From the NCBI RefSeq assembly GCF_018122595.1, contig NZ_JAGRQH010000008.1, positions 1 to 64,000 on the forward strand: a DNA stretch of 64,000 nt, in the 5' to 3' direction. The notes under the pieces were generated by a model. The model was given only the letters and a program-made list of their open reading frames with translations. It was not told where the DNA came from and did no database searches. Below are positions 18,786 to 28,361 of this stretch, piece after piece. Position 1 is the stretch's first letter, and the number at the start of each line of letters is the position of its first letter. The position numbers and the translations under genes were made by a program. The DNA is from Neokomagataea anthophila. Its GTDB lineage: Bacteria; Pseudomonadota; Alphaproteobacteria; Acetobacterales; Acetobacteraceae.

Positions 18786-20801
18786 ATGACGTCTTCTAAT
18801 CGCCGCAATTTCTTACGGATGGGAGCTTCTATTGCGGCTGTAGGAGCTTTACCGGCTAATTTACAGGCGGCTTTAGCTGTGGCGCCCCACCGTAAGACAG
18901 GTACGCTGCAAGATGTTGAGCATGTTGTGATCCTGATGCAGGAAAACCGTTCTTTTGATCATTATTTTGGCTGTTTGCGAGGCGTGCGAGGGTATGGAGA
19001 TCCTCATGCCGCGCGTCTTCCTGATGGGGATAGTGTTTTTGCGCAAAAATCTGCGCATGGTAAAACGATTATGCCGTTTCGTATGAATACAGTTCATACA
19101 TCGAGTGCGTGTATTGCGAGTTTGGATCATAGTTGGAAACAAAATCAGACAACATGGAATGAGTGGGACTGTTGGGTTCCTCATAAAACAGAAATGACTA
19201 TGGGACACTTCACGCGTGAAGACATCCCTTACTATTATGCTCTTGCAGAAGCTTTTACGATTTGTGATTCATATCATTGTTCTATTTTTGGACCGACAAA
19301 CCCTAACCGTTTATTCTTATTTTCAGGAACGAATGGTCTGACGCATGGCTTTGATGGTCCGCAGGCGATTACGAATATCGATGATGGGAATGAAACGGCG
19401 GATATTCGTTTAGAGAACCCGCATTTCTCTCCGTTTCAGTGGGTCAGTTATGCGGAAGATTTGCAAAAGGCAGGTGTGTCTTGGCAGGTTTATCAAGAGT
19501 ACGATAATTTTGGTGATAATCCACTCGCGAGTTTTGTGGCATTCCGTGGAGTAAAACCTGGTAGTTGGCAGTATGAGCGGGGGCGCCGTATTGTTGATGG
19601 GTCAAATGCGCAAAATGCAGAAACGTCTGAAGGACGTTTCCTATTGGAGGCTTTTGAACGCGATGTGGCTAAGGGAACGTTACCACAGGTTTCTTGGATT
19701 GTGCCGTCACAGGCTCTTTCAGAACATCCTGATGCCCCGCCGGGTTTTGGAGAGCATTTGATTTCTCGCTTGATGGATGTGTTTAGTCGTCATCCGGAGG
19801 TGTGGTCCAAGACGGTATTCATTCTGAATTATGATGAGAATGATGGTTTTTATGATCACGTTCCAGCGCCCGTTCCAGCGTTAACAAAGGCGGAAGGGAT
19901 ATCAACAGTTTCTATGGCGGGGGAGAGTTATCGCGGGGTCTCAGTAGGGCTTGGGCCGCGTGTGCCTGCTATGGTGATTTCCCCGTGGAGTAAGGGGGGG
20001 CGGGTTAACTCAGAACTTTTTGACCATACGTCTGTTCTGCGCTTTTTGGAGAAGCGTTTTGGTGTGCCTGCACGGAATATTACACCATGGCGGCGTTCTG
20101 TCTGTGGTGATTTGACATCGGCATTGGATTTTTCTGCGCATGACAGTGCGTGGGCGAAAAACTTGCCAAATACGGATGATTATATGCCGCAAACGCGGCA
20201 CTCATGCACATTCCCACATCCTGAAGTCCCTGAAACGCCGATGATGCCCAAGCAGGAGGCCGGGCAGCGTGTGGCTTGTGCGTTGCCGTATCGCCTGACG
20301 GCTGATGTGGTTTTGTGGGAAGGGCGCGAAGCGGTGCGTGTGCAGAACCACGGCCAAGTTGGGGCAGTTTTCCGTTTGTCTGGGCAAGGGCCTGCGCGTG
20401 CTTATACGGTAGGTGCGGGGCATGAGGTGGATATTGATCTAGTATTGGGTCAGCCTTTTCATGTGGCAGGACCGAATGGTTTTGTGCGTGAGCGCGCGGG
20501 GGCGCATGGGGCTACATTACAGGTTGCGCTACGCGAGGAGCATGATGCTGTGGTGTTGAGTGTTCAAACCACCTCTGCGGATATGACGTCAGCGGTTATT
20601 GAAGATGCTTATGGTGTTATGCCGTCTCAGCGTATTGCGGTTGAGCGCGGGCGTGTCACGACGCATCGCGTATCCGTGGCGCGTAGTTCAGGTTGGTATG
20701 CTCTGGCGATTGATGATGGACGTGGTGGTGTTTTGCGTTTTTGTGGGCATGTTGAAAACGGCCGCGCAAGTTTGAGTGATCCACTGATTGCACGCCGTTA
20801 A
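18786..20801 (+). CDS. Tat-exported phospholipase C (phosphocholine-specific type)
   Basis: The 671-residue protein begins with a twin-arginine signal (SSNRRNFLRMGASIAAVGALPA). The catalytic phosphoesterase domain starts with VEHVVILMQENRSFDHYFGC and includes FGPTNPNRLFLFSG and ILNYDENDGFYDHVPAP, all typical of bacterial phosphocholine-type phospholipase C and acid phosphatase A relatives. Two small C-terminal domains (about residues 490-671) match the usual length. It would hydrolyse phospholipids outside the cytoplasm, releasing phosphorylated head groups. The ATG at 18786 is preferred over the GTG at 18771, with GGGAAAG in front. Confidence 0.88.
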   Translation: MTSSNRRNFLRMGASIAAVGALPANLQAALAVAPHRKTGTLQDVEHVVILMQENRSFDHYFGCLRGVRGYGDPHAARLPDGDSVFAQKSAHGKTIMPFRMNTVHTSSACIASLDHSWKQNQTTWNEWDCWVPHKTEMTMGHFTREDIPYYYALAEAFTICDSYHCSIFGPTNPNRLFLFSGTNGLTHGFDGPQAITNIDDGNETADIRLENPHFSPFQWVSYAEDLQKAGVSWQVYQEYDNFGDNPLASFVAFRGVKPGSWQYERGRRIVDGSNAQNAETSEGRFLLEAFERDVAKGTLPQVSWIVPSQALSEHPDAPPGFGEHLISRLMDVFSRHPEVWSKTVFILNYDENDGFYDHVPAPVPALTKAEGISTVSMAGESYRGVSVGLGPRVPAMVISPWSKGGRVNSELFDHTSVLRFLEKRFGVPARNITPWRRSVCGDLTSALDFSAHDSAWAKNLPNTDDYMPQTRHSCTFPHPEVPETPMMPKQEAGQRVACALPYRLTADVVLWEGREAVRVQNHGQVGAVFRLSGQGPARAYTVGAGHEVDIDLVLGQPFHVAGPNGFVRERAGAHGATLQVALREEHDAVVLSVQTTSADMTSAVIEDAYGVMPSQRIAVERGRVTTHRVSVARSSGWYALAIDDGRGGVLRFCGHVENGRASLSDPLIARR

Positions 20802-20809
20802 GTTAGGGT

Positions 20810-20838
20810 TTGTGGGGCAGAATAACTCTGCCCCACAA
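20810..20838. terminator. Bidirectional terminator between phospholipase C and putA
   Basis: TTGTGGGGCAGA (20810-20821) and TCTGCCCCACAA (20827-20838) form a perfect 12-base stem with a five-base loop between two convergent stop codons. Confidence 0.85.
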
Positions 20839-20847
20839 TAAGGCTGT

Positions 20848-23800
20848 TTAGACGCGCGCCATGAGCGCCGCGTTACCACCAGCGGCAGTGGTATCTGTGC
20901 TAATGCTGCGCTCCAGAACCAGCCATTCGAGAGGGTAGGTTCCGTCTTCATGGGGGACGTGCAGGCCGATAATGGCTGCCCCGAGGCTAGGTAGTTGGCT
21001 CGCAAGCTGTTGCCGCTGTTCAACGGAGCCGTTGAACAGCGCGATGTCCACCGTCATACCAGACCGCATAGAAACGATATGTTGCGCTAGGCTCTGAGGC
21101 GGTGGTGGAAGGCGGCGCCATAACGTCGCCGGGAGAATGCATGTATTGCCTGTTGCGAGGGCTGCTTCGATTTGCGCGCGCAAATCTTGCTCAGTCGGAC
21201 CAGCACATAAAACAGTTCCGCGAGGAGACAGGCTATAGATGTTGGTTTCGCCGACTGGTCCAGGAAGCGCGATTTCGGTGCCGAGCGGTGTATGTGCTGG
21301 AGAAGCTTCGGCCAATGCTGGGGCCAGGATATCGAGCCATGGTCGCGCTTCAGAAAGGGTTGCCGGGATAGCGTGGTGGAAGCGGGTATCAAGTGCTGCG
21401 GTGCGGGACAGGAGGCGGCGGAGGTAGAGAGGGCCACCAGCCTTTGGTCCCGTGCCGGAGAGACCGTGTCCACCAAAGGGTTGTGACCCGACGATAGCAC
21501 CAACAATATTGCGGTTAACGTAGATGTTGCCAGCGCTGGAGGAGTTCGTCAGTTCAGCAATGGTACTATCAATGCGTGAGTGCAGGCCGAATGTGAGGGC
21601 GTAACCGGTTTTGCGGATGCATTCCATCAGTGCTGCACGCTCGTTGGAGCGGTAGCGTAGGACGTGTAGCACTGGGCCGAATACTTCGCGCTTTAGAGCG
21701 GAGAGGTTATTAATTTCAATCAGGGTTGGTGGGACAAATGTGCCGTTTGCACATTCGGTGGGTAAATGCGTTTGATAAACTGGGAAGCCCTGCGCGCGCA
21801 TCGCGTCAATATGGCTCAGGATGATTTTTTGAGCATCGGCAGAAATGACAGGCCCGATGTCGGTGTCAACGTCTGCAGGGTTGCCGATTTTAAGTTCATC
21901 CATAGCGCCTTTGAGCATGGTCAGGACGTGGTCTGCGCTATCTTCTTGAAGGCAGAGAACACGCAGGGCGCTACAGCGTTGACCCGCGCTATCAAAAGCC
22001 GATGCGAGAACATCACGCACGACTTGCTCAGTGAGTGCTGAGCTGTCAACGACCATGGCATTTTGGCCGCCAGTTTCTGCAATGAGTGGCAACGGCGTGC
22101 CAGTAGCTGTGAGGCGGTTAGCGAGTTGCTTTTGAATAATATGTGCGACCTCAGTGGAGCCCGTGAAGACGACGCCTGAGATGCGTGTATCCGCAACGAG
22201 AGCCGCTCCTGTTTCTCCGCCACCGGGGAGGAACTGTAGAGCATTTTGAGGGATACCAGCATCATGCAAAATTGTGACAGCAGCGAGGGCAATCAGGGGT
22301 GTTTCTTCGGCAGGTTTAGCGAGCACGGTGTTGCCCGCTGCTAGGGCCGCAGATACTTGCCCAAGGAAAATGGCGAGAGGGAAGTTCCATGGGCTGATGC
22401 AGACAATGGCCCCAAGGGGTGTCGTGTCTTGAAGTTCTCGTCGTGCTTGTGCGCCATAATAACGTAGGAAATCGACCGCTTCGCGGATTTCAGCAATGGC
22501 GTTGGCCAGTGTTTTGCCGGCTTCACGCATGACGATGCCCATGAGTTGGGGCATTTGTTCTTCTAGAGCATCAGCCGCGCGTTCGAGGATGGTAGCGCGT
22601 GTGTCAGCGGGAGTGTTGCTCCACTCCTCAAAAGCCGCACAGGCTGCAGTGACGGCGTTCTCTACTGCGCTGGGCTTAGCGGTTGTGACAGAGCTTAAGA
22701 TGTCAGCGTGATTGGATGGATTGGTGACGATGAGGTCTCCCTCTGTTTTGGGGAGAGCAGTGTCGAGAATATTGCTGAGGGAACGGAGCGTATTCTCATC
22801 GTTCAAATCAATGCCGCGTGAGTTTGGGCGCTCAGGTTGAAAGAGGTCACGCGGGGGGAGAATGCCAGTGCTATGTGTCTGGCCGAGTAAAGAGACGGGG
22901 TCAGCAGTCAGATCTTCTAAAGACAGAGAAGGGTCTTGAATACGGTTGACGAAAGACGAGTTTGCACCGTTTTCCAGTAAGCGGCGGACAAGGTAAGCGA
23001 GGAGTGTTTCGTGAGTGCCGACAGGTGCATAGATGCGAACGGGGCGGTCTAGATTACGTGGGCCGATGACTTGATCATACAGCGCTTCACCCATGCCGTG
23101 CAGGCATTGGAATTCGTAAGAATCTGGCGTGTATTCGTTGCCAGCCATGGCGTAAATTGCAGCTAGGCTTTGCGCATTATGTGTGGCGAATTGTGGGTAT
23201 ACAGCATCCAGAGCATTGAGCAGTGTGCGTGCGCAAGCGAGGTATGAGATGTCTGAATGGTTTTTTTCTGTGAAGACAGGGAAATCCGTTTGACCGTCGA
23301 CCTGTGCGCGTTTGATCTCGCTGTCCCAGTATGCGCCTTTGACCAGACGGATCATAAAGCGGCGTTTGTGCCGTCGTGCGAGGTCAATAATGAAGTCCAA
23401 AACTGCTGGGGCACGTTTTTGATAGGCTTGTACGACGAAGCCGAGACCGTTCCATGAGCGAAGGGCAGGGTCTTCGCAGAGAATTTCTAGCAGGTCGAGT
23501 GAAAGTTCTAGGCGTTCTGACTCTTCAGCATCAATGTTGAAGCCGATATTGTACTGGCTTGCGAGTTTCGCGAGTTCGCGCAAGCGTGGTGCTAACTCTG
23601 TGAGGGCGCGTTCACGCTGTAGCCGTGCGTAGCGTGGGTGGAGTGCGGAAAGTTTTACAGAAATACCGGGGCCAGCATAGACGCCGAGGTCACGTGCAGA
23701 CTGTCCAATAGCGTGAATGGCAGTTTCGTAATCGCGATAATACCGGTCCGCATCAGCCATGTTCATCGCAGCTTCCCCGAGCATATCGTAGGAATAGCGA

Positions 23801-24396
23801 TAGCCACGTGATACCGGGCCGTTACTGTTCTTTAGGGCTTCTTTGATGGTTTGTCCGGTGACAAATTGGCGTCCCATGAGGCGAATAGCTTGATTAACGC
23901 CTTGCCGAATAGTGGGCGCCCCGCAGCGTGTTGTGAGGTTGGCGAGGGTGCTAGGCAAGCGTGAGAGTGTTTTGGATGATAAGGTTTTTCCGGAGACGAC
24001 GAGACCCCATGTCGCTGCATTGACGAAGAGAGGGGACTTCCGATCGATCTGGCTAATCCAGTTGCCGTTACCGATTTTATCGCGGATGAGTGCATCGCGG
24101 GTTGCGTTGTCAGGGATACGGAGAAGGGCCTCAGCGAGGCACATGAGGGCCACGCCTTCCTCGGTCGAGAGGTCATATTTTTGGACGAGGTCTTGAACAA
24201 TTCCACCGCTTTTATTGGTGCGTAGGCCCTGCACTAATTGGCGTGCGACGCGGCTAACAGTGGCACTTTCTGCTGCTGTTGGGGCGGCGCTATGACTAAG
24301 TTGTTCAATCAGGGGTTTTTCATCGGCACGTGTATAGTTGGTGATTGCCTGACGCAGTGGGGAGCGTTCGGGAACACAATGCGCAATGAGAGCCAT
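20848..24396 (-). CDS. putA: Bifunctional proline dehydrogenase / delta-1-pyrroline-5-carboxylate dehydrogenase
   Basis: This 1182-residue PutA oxidises proline to glutamate in two steps with substrate channelling. The FAD-binding proline dehydrogenase domain covers about residues 180-480 (YDMLGEAAMNMADADRYY, GPGISVKLSALHPRY, RLVKGAYWDSEIKRAQ). The NAD-dependent aldehyde dehydrogenase domain follows at about 530-1000 (SPWNFPLAIFLGQVSAALAA, catalytic cysteine in SAGQRCSALRV). The ribbon-helix-helix DNA-binding domain of enterobacterial PutA is absent at the N-terminus. A separate Lrp-type gene is divergent, so regulation is probably in trans. Confidence 0.96.
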   Translation of the reverse strand: MALIAHCVPERSPLRQAITNYTRADEKPLIEQLSHSAAPTAAESATVSRVARQLVQGLRTNKSGGIVQDLVQKYDLSTEEGVALMCLAEALLRIPDNATRDALIRDKIGNGNWISQIDRKSPLFVNAATWGLVVSGKTLSSKTLSRLPSTLANLTTRCGAPTIRQGVNQAIRLMGRQFVTGQTIKEALKNSNGPVSRGYRYSYDMLGEAAMNMADADRYYRDYETAIHAIGQSARDLGVYAGPGISVKLSALHPRYARLQRERALTELAPRLRELAKLASQYNIGFNIDAEESERLELSLDLLEILCEDPALRSWNGLGFVVQAYQKRAPAVLDFIIDLARRHKRRFMIRLVKGAYWDSEIKRAQVDGQTDFPVFTEKNHSDISYLACARTLLNALDAVYPQFATHNAQSLAAIYAMAGNEYTPDSYEFQCLHGMGEALYDQVIGPRNLDRPVRIYAPVGTHETLLAYLVRRLLENGANSSFVNRIQDPSLSLEDLTADPVSLLGQTHSTGILPPRDLFQPERPNSRGIDLNDENTLRSLSNILDTALPKTEGDLIVTNPSNHADILSSVTTAKPSAVENAVTAACAAFEEWSNTPADTRATILERAADALEEQMPQLMGIVMREAGKTLANAIAEIREAVDFLRYYGAQARRELQDTTPLGAIVCISPWNFPLAIFLGQVSAALAAGNTVLAKPAEETPLIALAAVTILHDAGIPQNALQFLPGGGETGAALVADTRISGVVFTGSTEVAHIIQKQLANRLTATGTPLPLIAETGGQNAMVVDSSALTEQVVRDVLASAFDSAGQRCSALRVLCLQEDSADHVLTMLKGAMDELKIGNPADVDTDIGPVISADAQKIILSHIDAMRAQGFPVYQTHLPTECANGTFVPPTLIEINNLSALKREVFGPVLHVLRYRSNERAALMECIRKTGYALTFGLHSRIDSTIAELTNSSSAGNIYVNRNIVGAIVGSQPFGGHGLSGTGPKAGGPLYLRRLLSRTAALDTRFHHAIPATLSEARPWLDILAPALAEASPAHTPLGTEIALPGPVGETNIYSLSPRGTVLCAGPTEQDLRAQIEAALATGNTCILPATLWRRLPPPPQSLAQHIVSMRSGMTVDIALFNGSVEQRQQLASQLPSLGAAIIGLHVPHEDGTYPLEWLVLERSISTDTTAAGGNAALMARV

Positions 24397-24542
24397 CTTT
24401 TGACAGTCCTGAAAGAGGAAGGATTATGGTTACGATTGTAAAAAGAATAACGCGAAATGAGCACTGGAAGTTTATGCTTTTGACCGAATAAAATTTTCTG
24501 TACCGTCAAAGTGAAAAATTTAATTAGGGTATAGGAGCGGCC
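24397..24542. promoter_or_regulatory. Divergent putA / Lrp-regulator control region
   Basis: The 146-base spacer is AT-rich, with GAATAAAATTTTC near 24488-24500, an imperfect palindrome with an A/T core of the kind Lrp/AsnC proteins bind. I infer that the adjacent regulator acts here on both promoters. Confidence 0.5.
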
Positions 24543-24995
24543 ATGGATGAAACAGATCGCAGAATTCTGAGCTTTTTGCAGAAGGATGGCCGTATGACGA
24601 ACTTAGAACTTTCTAAGCAGGTTCATTTGAGTCCAGCGGCGACATTGGAGCGTGTGAAAAAGCTCGAAAAGAAGGGGGTTATTCGTGGGTATATGGCGCA
24701 ATTAGACCCGGTAGCTCTTAATCTTGGTTTGGTTGTTTTTGTGCAGGTTACGTTAGAGCATAGTGGGCCAGATATTTTTGATACCTTCTCTAAGATGGTT
24801 CGGGGTATTCCACAAATAACAGAATGTTATATGGTGGCTGGAGGCTTTGATTATATGATTAAAGCGCGCGTAAAAGACATGAATGGATATAGAAATTTTC
24901 TCGGTAGGACATTAACCCGCCTTCCTGGAGTGCGGCAAACGCATACTTATGCTGTTATGGAAGAAGTAAAGAGTGACCCTAAACTTCCAGTATAA
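24543..24995 (+). CDS. putR: Lrp/AsnC family transcriptional regulator (probable putA activator)
   Basis: The 150-residue protein has an N-terminal winged helix (MDETDRRILSFLQKDGRM, then a helix-turn-helix with LSPAATLERVKKLEKKGVIRGY). A C-terminal RAM domain follows, with the ligand loop around MVAGGFDYMIKARVKDMNGY. It is divergent from putA, the arrangement known in alphaproteobacteria where a PutR of this family activates proline catabolism in response to proline. Family assignment is firm. The specific target is inferred from position. Confidence 0.85.
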   Translation: MDETDRRILSFLQKDGRMTNLELSKQVHLSPAATLERVKKLEKKGVIRGYMAQLDPVALNLGLVVFVQVTLEHSGPDIFDTFSKMVRGIPQITECYMVAGGFDYMIKARVKDMNGYRNFLGRTLTRLPGVRQTHTYAVMEEVKSDPKLPV

Positions 24996-25048
24996 TTTTT
25001 TTTGTGTCTTAAAATTATAGAGCATACTTTTATAAAGGCGATTCTCTC

Positions 25049-27166
25049 ATGTCCCGTCATACAATACTGCGGATGAGTTGTTCTCTTATGGCCCTTTTAG
25101 GGGGCGCTTTTTGCAGTTTTGGTGCGGGGTATGCGCAGAGTACTGGAGATCTTTTGCCTGTTCCTCAGCATGTTATGTGGGGAAATGGGGAAGAGGCAAT
25201 CGGTACGGTGCATGTTGTGTGGGACACGCCGCCAACGCCGTTACTTCAGAAAGCAGTGGCCCGGTTTGAGCGGCGCCTAGTACGTGTACCCAGCGTAAGT
25301 GGTGGGCCTGTTTACGTTGTGCATCTTCGTATAGGGCAGGATGCAGCATATTTAACGCTGCAAGAACGAGAGGCTTATCATCTGCGGATCAAGCAGAACG
25401 GTGGAACACTAGACGCTGATGGTCCTGCTGGGGCGTTACATGGGCTGGCTACTTTGCTGCAATTAGTGGAGCGTAGGCCTGGTGGGGCGGCGGTGTTGCG
25501 GCATGTAGATATAACAGATGCACCACGTTTCGCTTGGCGTGGTCTGGTCTTAGACGTATCACGCCATTTTATAACGGCTGAAAGTGTAAAGCGGCAGTTA
25601 GACGCTATGGAATTGGTGAAGCTTAATGTGCTGCATTGGCACTTGAGTGATGGTACCGGGTTCCGCGTTCAGAGCCATCTTTTCCCGAAGATTAATGCTG
25701 GTGGTGCGTATTATACCCAGCAGCAGGTGCGCGATATTGTTTCTTATGCTGCCGATCGTGGCATTAGAGTGGTGCCTGAGATTGATGTGCCGGGGCATGC
25801 CTATGCTCTTTTGAAAGCATATCCGCAATTGGCGGCGGAACCTTTGCCGCAACCAGCTTATGTGGGGGAGAAATCCAATTTACCTGCAATGGACCCTACT
25901 AATCCGGAGACATTAAACTTTATTCGTGCGCTTTATGCTGAGATGGAAACGCTTTTCCCGGACCTGTATTTCCATGCGGGTGGTGATGAAGTGGCCGAGA
26001 AGCAATGGGCTGAGAATTCGCACATCCGTGCCTATATGGAGGCGCGCCATATTCCCGATGTTGCGGCTTTGCAGGGGCAGTTTACAGCAGAAATTGCACG
26101 TATTTTGGGGCGTCAAGGACGTATTATGATTGGCTGGGATGAGGTGAGTACTGCACCGGTTCCGCAAGATGTTGTGATTGAGGGGTGGCGCGGCTCGAAG
26201 TGGACAGCGCGTGCGGTGCGTAGCGGGCATAATGTTTTGGTGTCGTCGGGGTATTATTTAGATCTCTTGCGTCCTGCGGCGGAGCATTACGCGGTGGATC
26301 CGTATGATGTGACGATAGATGGTTTGACACCGGCGCAAATTGCCGAAGCCAAGCCTAAGCCGAGTGCTTTTGTTGAGGCGTTCCGACAAGACCCTAATGA
26401 GGCGCCGTTGAGTGAAGATGAACAGAAGCATGTTTTGGGGGCAGAAACGGCTTTATGGACGGAACTTGTTTCTGATCAGATGCTGGATGCTCGTTTATGG
26501 CCGCGCAGTGCTGCGGTGGCGGAACGTTTCTGGTCGTCTGAGCAGATACGAGATGTTGCTGACATGGAACGCCGTTTGGTTGGGGTTCAAAATGAGTTGG
26601 AAGCCGCCGGTTTGAAGGCGCAAGAGCACATGGCCTTACTGCGGCATGCCTTAACGGGGGGGCAGGACGAAGTTGTGCTTGATAATGTGTTAAGCGCTCT
26701 TATCCCAGCACCTAATTATGTTTTGAATAGGCTGCATGACCGTGGCGTTGTGGATGTGGAGCATGGTCCGGCGGGTGTGGTGGACCCTGATTCTACGGAT
26801 GTCATCAGGTTTAATGCTTTGGCAGTACGCTATGCGCAAGGTGATCATACTGGTGGGCGGGAATTGAAGGAGCTTTTAACCCGCTGGGCGCAAAGTGCGG
26901 ATGCAGCACAGTCTGTAGTGCAAAGTTCGCCAAGATTGTCGGTTCTTAAAGACATTACGCATGATTTGGCATTTGTGGCGCAGGCGGGATTGGCTTGTTT
27001 GAAGGGGCACGCTCTGACGGATGAGGAAAACTCCGCTTTAGAGCGCCAAGAGATGTGGCGGCATAATGCGTCCAATATGTTGTTAGCGGTACGGCGCCCC
27101 CAAGCGCCGGGCGGTGTTCTGGTCGGGATTGTGCCGGGTGTACGGGCTTTAGTGCAGAAAAGGTGA
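25049..27166 (+). CDS. Secreted beta-N-acetylhexosaminidase (GH20)
   Basis: The 705-residue protein has a signal peptide (about residues 1-29, ending AGYAQS). An N-terminal GH20b-like domain leads to the catalytic barrel, with FAWRGLVLDVSRHF, LNVLHWHLSDGTGFR and VPEIDVPGHAYALL. The catalytic Asp-Glu pair is D313-E314 in HAGGDEVAE. It removes terminal GlcNAc or GalNAc from glycans, chitin fragments or peptidoglycan pieces in the periplasm or outside. A serine hydrolase gene starts within nine bases of its stop, which suggests cotranscription. Confidence 0.92.
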   Translation: MSRHTILRMSCSLMALLGGAFCSFGAGYAQSTGDLLPVPQHVMWGNGEEAIGTVHVVWDTPPTPLLQKAVARFERRLVRVPSVSGGPVYVVHLRIGQDAAYLTLQEREAYHLRIKQNGGTLDADGPAGALHGLATLLQLVERRPGGAAVLRHVDITDAPRFAWRGLVLDVSRHFITAESVKRQLDAMELVKLNVLHWHLSDGTGFRVQSHLFPKINAGGAYYTQQQVRDIVSYAADRGIRVVPEIDVPGHAYALLKAYPQLAAEPLPQPAYVGEKSNLPAMDPTNPETLNFIRALYAEMETLFPDLYFHAGGDEVAEKQWAENSHIRAYMEARHIPDVAALQGQFTAEIARILGRQGRIMIGWDEVSTAPVPQDVVIEGWRGSKWTARAVRSGHNVLVSSGYYLDLLRPAAEHYAVDPYDVTIDGLTPAQIAEAKPKPSAFVEAFRQDPNEAPLSEDEQKHVLGAETALWTELVSDQMLDARLWPRSAAVAERFWSSEQIRDVADMERRLVGVQNELEAAGLKAQEHMALLRHALTGGQDEVVLDNVLSALIPAPNYVLNRLHDRGVVDVEHGPAGVVDPDSTDVIRFNALAVRYAQGDHTGGRELKELLTRWAQSADAAQSVVQSSPRLSVLKDITHDLAFVAQAGLACLKGHALTDEENSALERQEMWRHNASNMLLAVRRPQAPGGVLVGIVPGVRALVQKR

Positions 27167-27171
27167 GTGAG

Positions 27172-28350
27172 ATGTTGAAGAAACAAGCTGCATTAGGGCG
27201 GCGTAAGCTTTTGCTACGCGGTGGTGCATTATGTGCCGGTATGGGCATTATGCCTGTTGTTGGGTGTGCGACTACGCGGCAGGAGACATTTTCTGCTGTA
27301 GATGCGCGTGTCAGGCAGGCTGTAATTGAGGGGCAGTGTCCCGGAGCTGTGCTAGCTGTGGGGCATGCGGGGCAGGTGGTGCACCGTTATGTGTACGGGC
27401 ATCGTTCTGTGGTGCCGAGTGTTCAGCCAATGTTGTGGCAGACGGTGTTTGATATGGCATCGCTCACGAAGCCTTTGGTGACGGCTTTAGCTGTGATGCT
27501 ATGTGTTGAGCGTGGGTTGCTGCATGTTGATGACCCAGTGACGCATTATTTCCCAGAATTTGGCGTGATGGGGAAAGAGGCGATTACCTTGCGGCTGTTG
27601 CTGACGCATTATTCGGGGCTGCCGCCTGATCTGCCTTTGCAAGCACCGTGGAGTGGGAAGGAAGAGGCAGTGCATTTGGCGATGACAAGTCCTCTGGTCG
27701 CGCCGCCGGGGAGCCGTTTTTTATATAGTGATATAAATTATATTGTATTGGGACTGATTGTCGAAAAAGTCAGCAGTTTGGCGCTCAATCTCTATGCGCA
27801 GAAAGAGATTTTAGGGCCTATGGGCTTGTCTCATTCTGGCTTTTTACCTGCCGAGGGTGAGCGTGCGGAGATTGCTCCGACGCAATTTGATGAAACGGGG
27901 CATTTGTTACAAGGTGTTGTGCATGACCCTACCTCACGACGGATGGGTGGTGTTGCCGGTCATGCGGGGCTTTTTTCAACGGCAGATGATGTATGCGGGT
28001 ATGCGCGGGCGCTTTTAGATCGTTTGAAAGGGCGTGAAAGTCCGTTCCCCCTGAAGCAAGAGACTTTGGCGTCTATGGTTGTGCCTGAGCAGCCAGCGGG
28101 AAAAGCGGATAAAAGAGGTTTTGGGTGGGATATTCAGACCTCATTCTCGACGCCGCGTGGTGATGTTTTTTCGGCGCAGTCTTTCGGACATACGGGTTTT
28201 ACGGGGACGTCGTTATGGATTGATCCGGTCAGTGAAAGTTATGTGGTGTTGTTGACCAATCGCGTGCATCCGTATGGGGGGCATAGTGTGGTGGCGTTAC
28301 GTCATGATGTGGCGACGTTATCTGCGCGAGCGCTGGGCATTGTGCGGTAA
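27172..28350 (+). CDS. Serine hydrolase, class C beta-lactamase family, probable lipoprotein
   Basis: The product is 392 residues from the ATG at 27172, which has AAAGG eight bases upstream. A GTG at 27163 would overlap the previous stop. The N-terminus has RRKLLLRGG and a lipobox-like VVGC at C32, so membrane anchoring is likely. The catalytic serine motif is S97-L-T-K100, with a Y185-S-D187 second motif in place of the usual YxN and a FGHTGF third box. The family includes D-aminopeptidases, esterases and penicillin-binding relatives. Pairing with a hexosaminidase suggests cell-wall turnover. Confidence 0.82.
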   Translation: MLKKQAALGRRKLLLRGGALCAGMGIMPVVGCATTRQETFSAVDARVRQAVIEGQCPGAVLAVGHAGQVVHRYVYGHRSVVPSVQPMLWQTVFDMASLTKPLVTALAVMLCVERGLLHVDDPVTHYFPEFGVMGKEAITLRLLLTHYSGLPPDLPLQAPWSGKEEAVHLAMTSPLVAPPGSRFLYSDINYIVLGLIVEKVSSLALNLYAQKEILGPMGLSHSGFLPAEGERAEIAPTQFDETGHLLQGVVHDPTSRRMGGVAGHAGLFSTADDVCGYARALLDRLKGRESPFPLKQETLASMVVPEQPAGKADKRGFGWDIQTSFSTPRGDVFSAQSFGHTGFTGTSLWIDPVSESYVVLLTNRVHPYGGHSVVALRHDVATLSARALGIVR

Positions 28351-28361
28351 CAGAGCATTTT

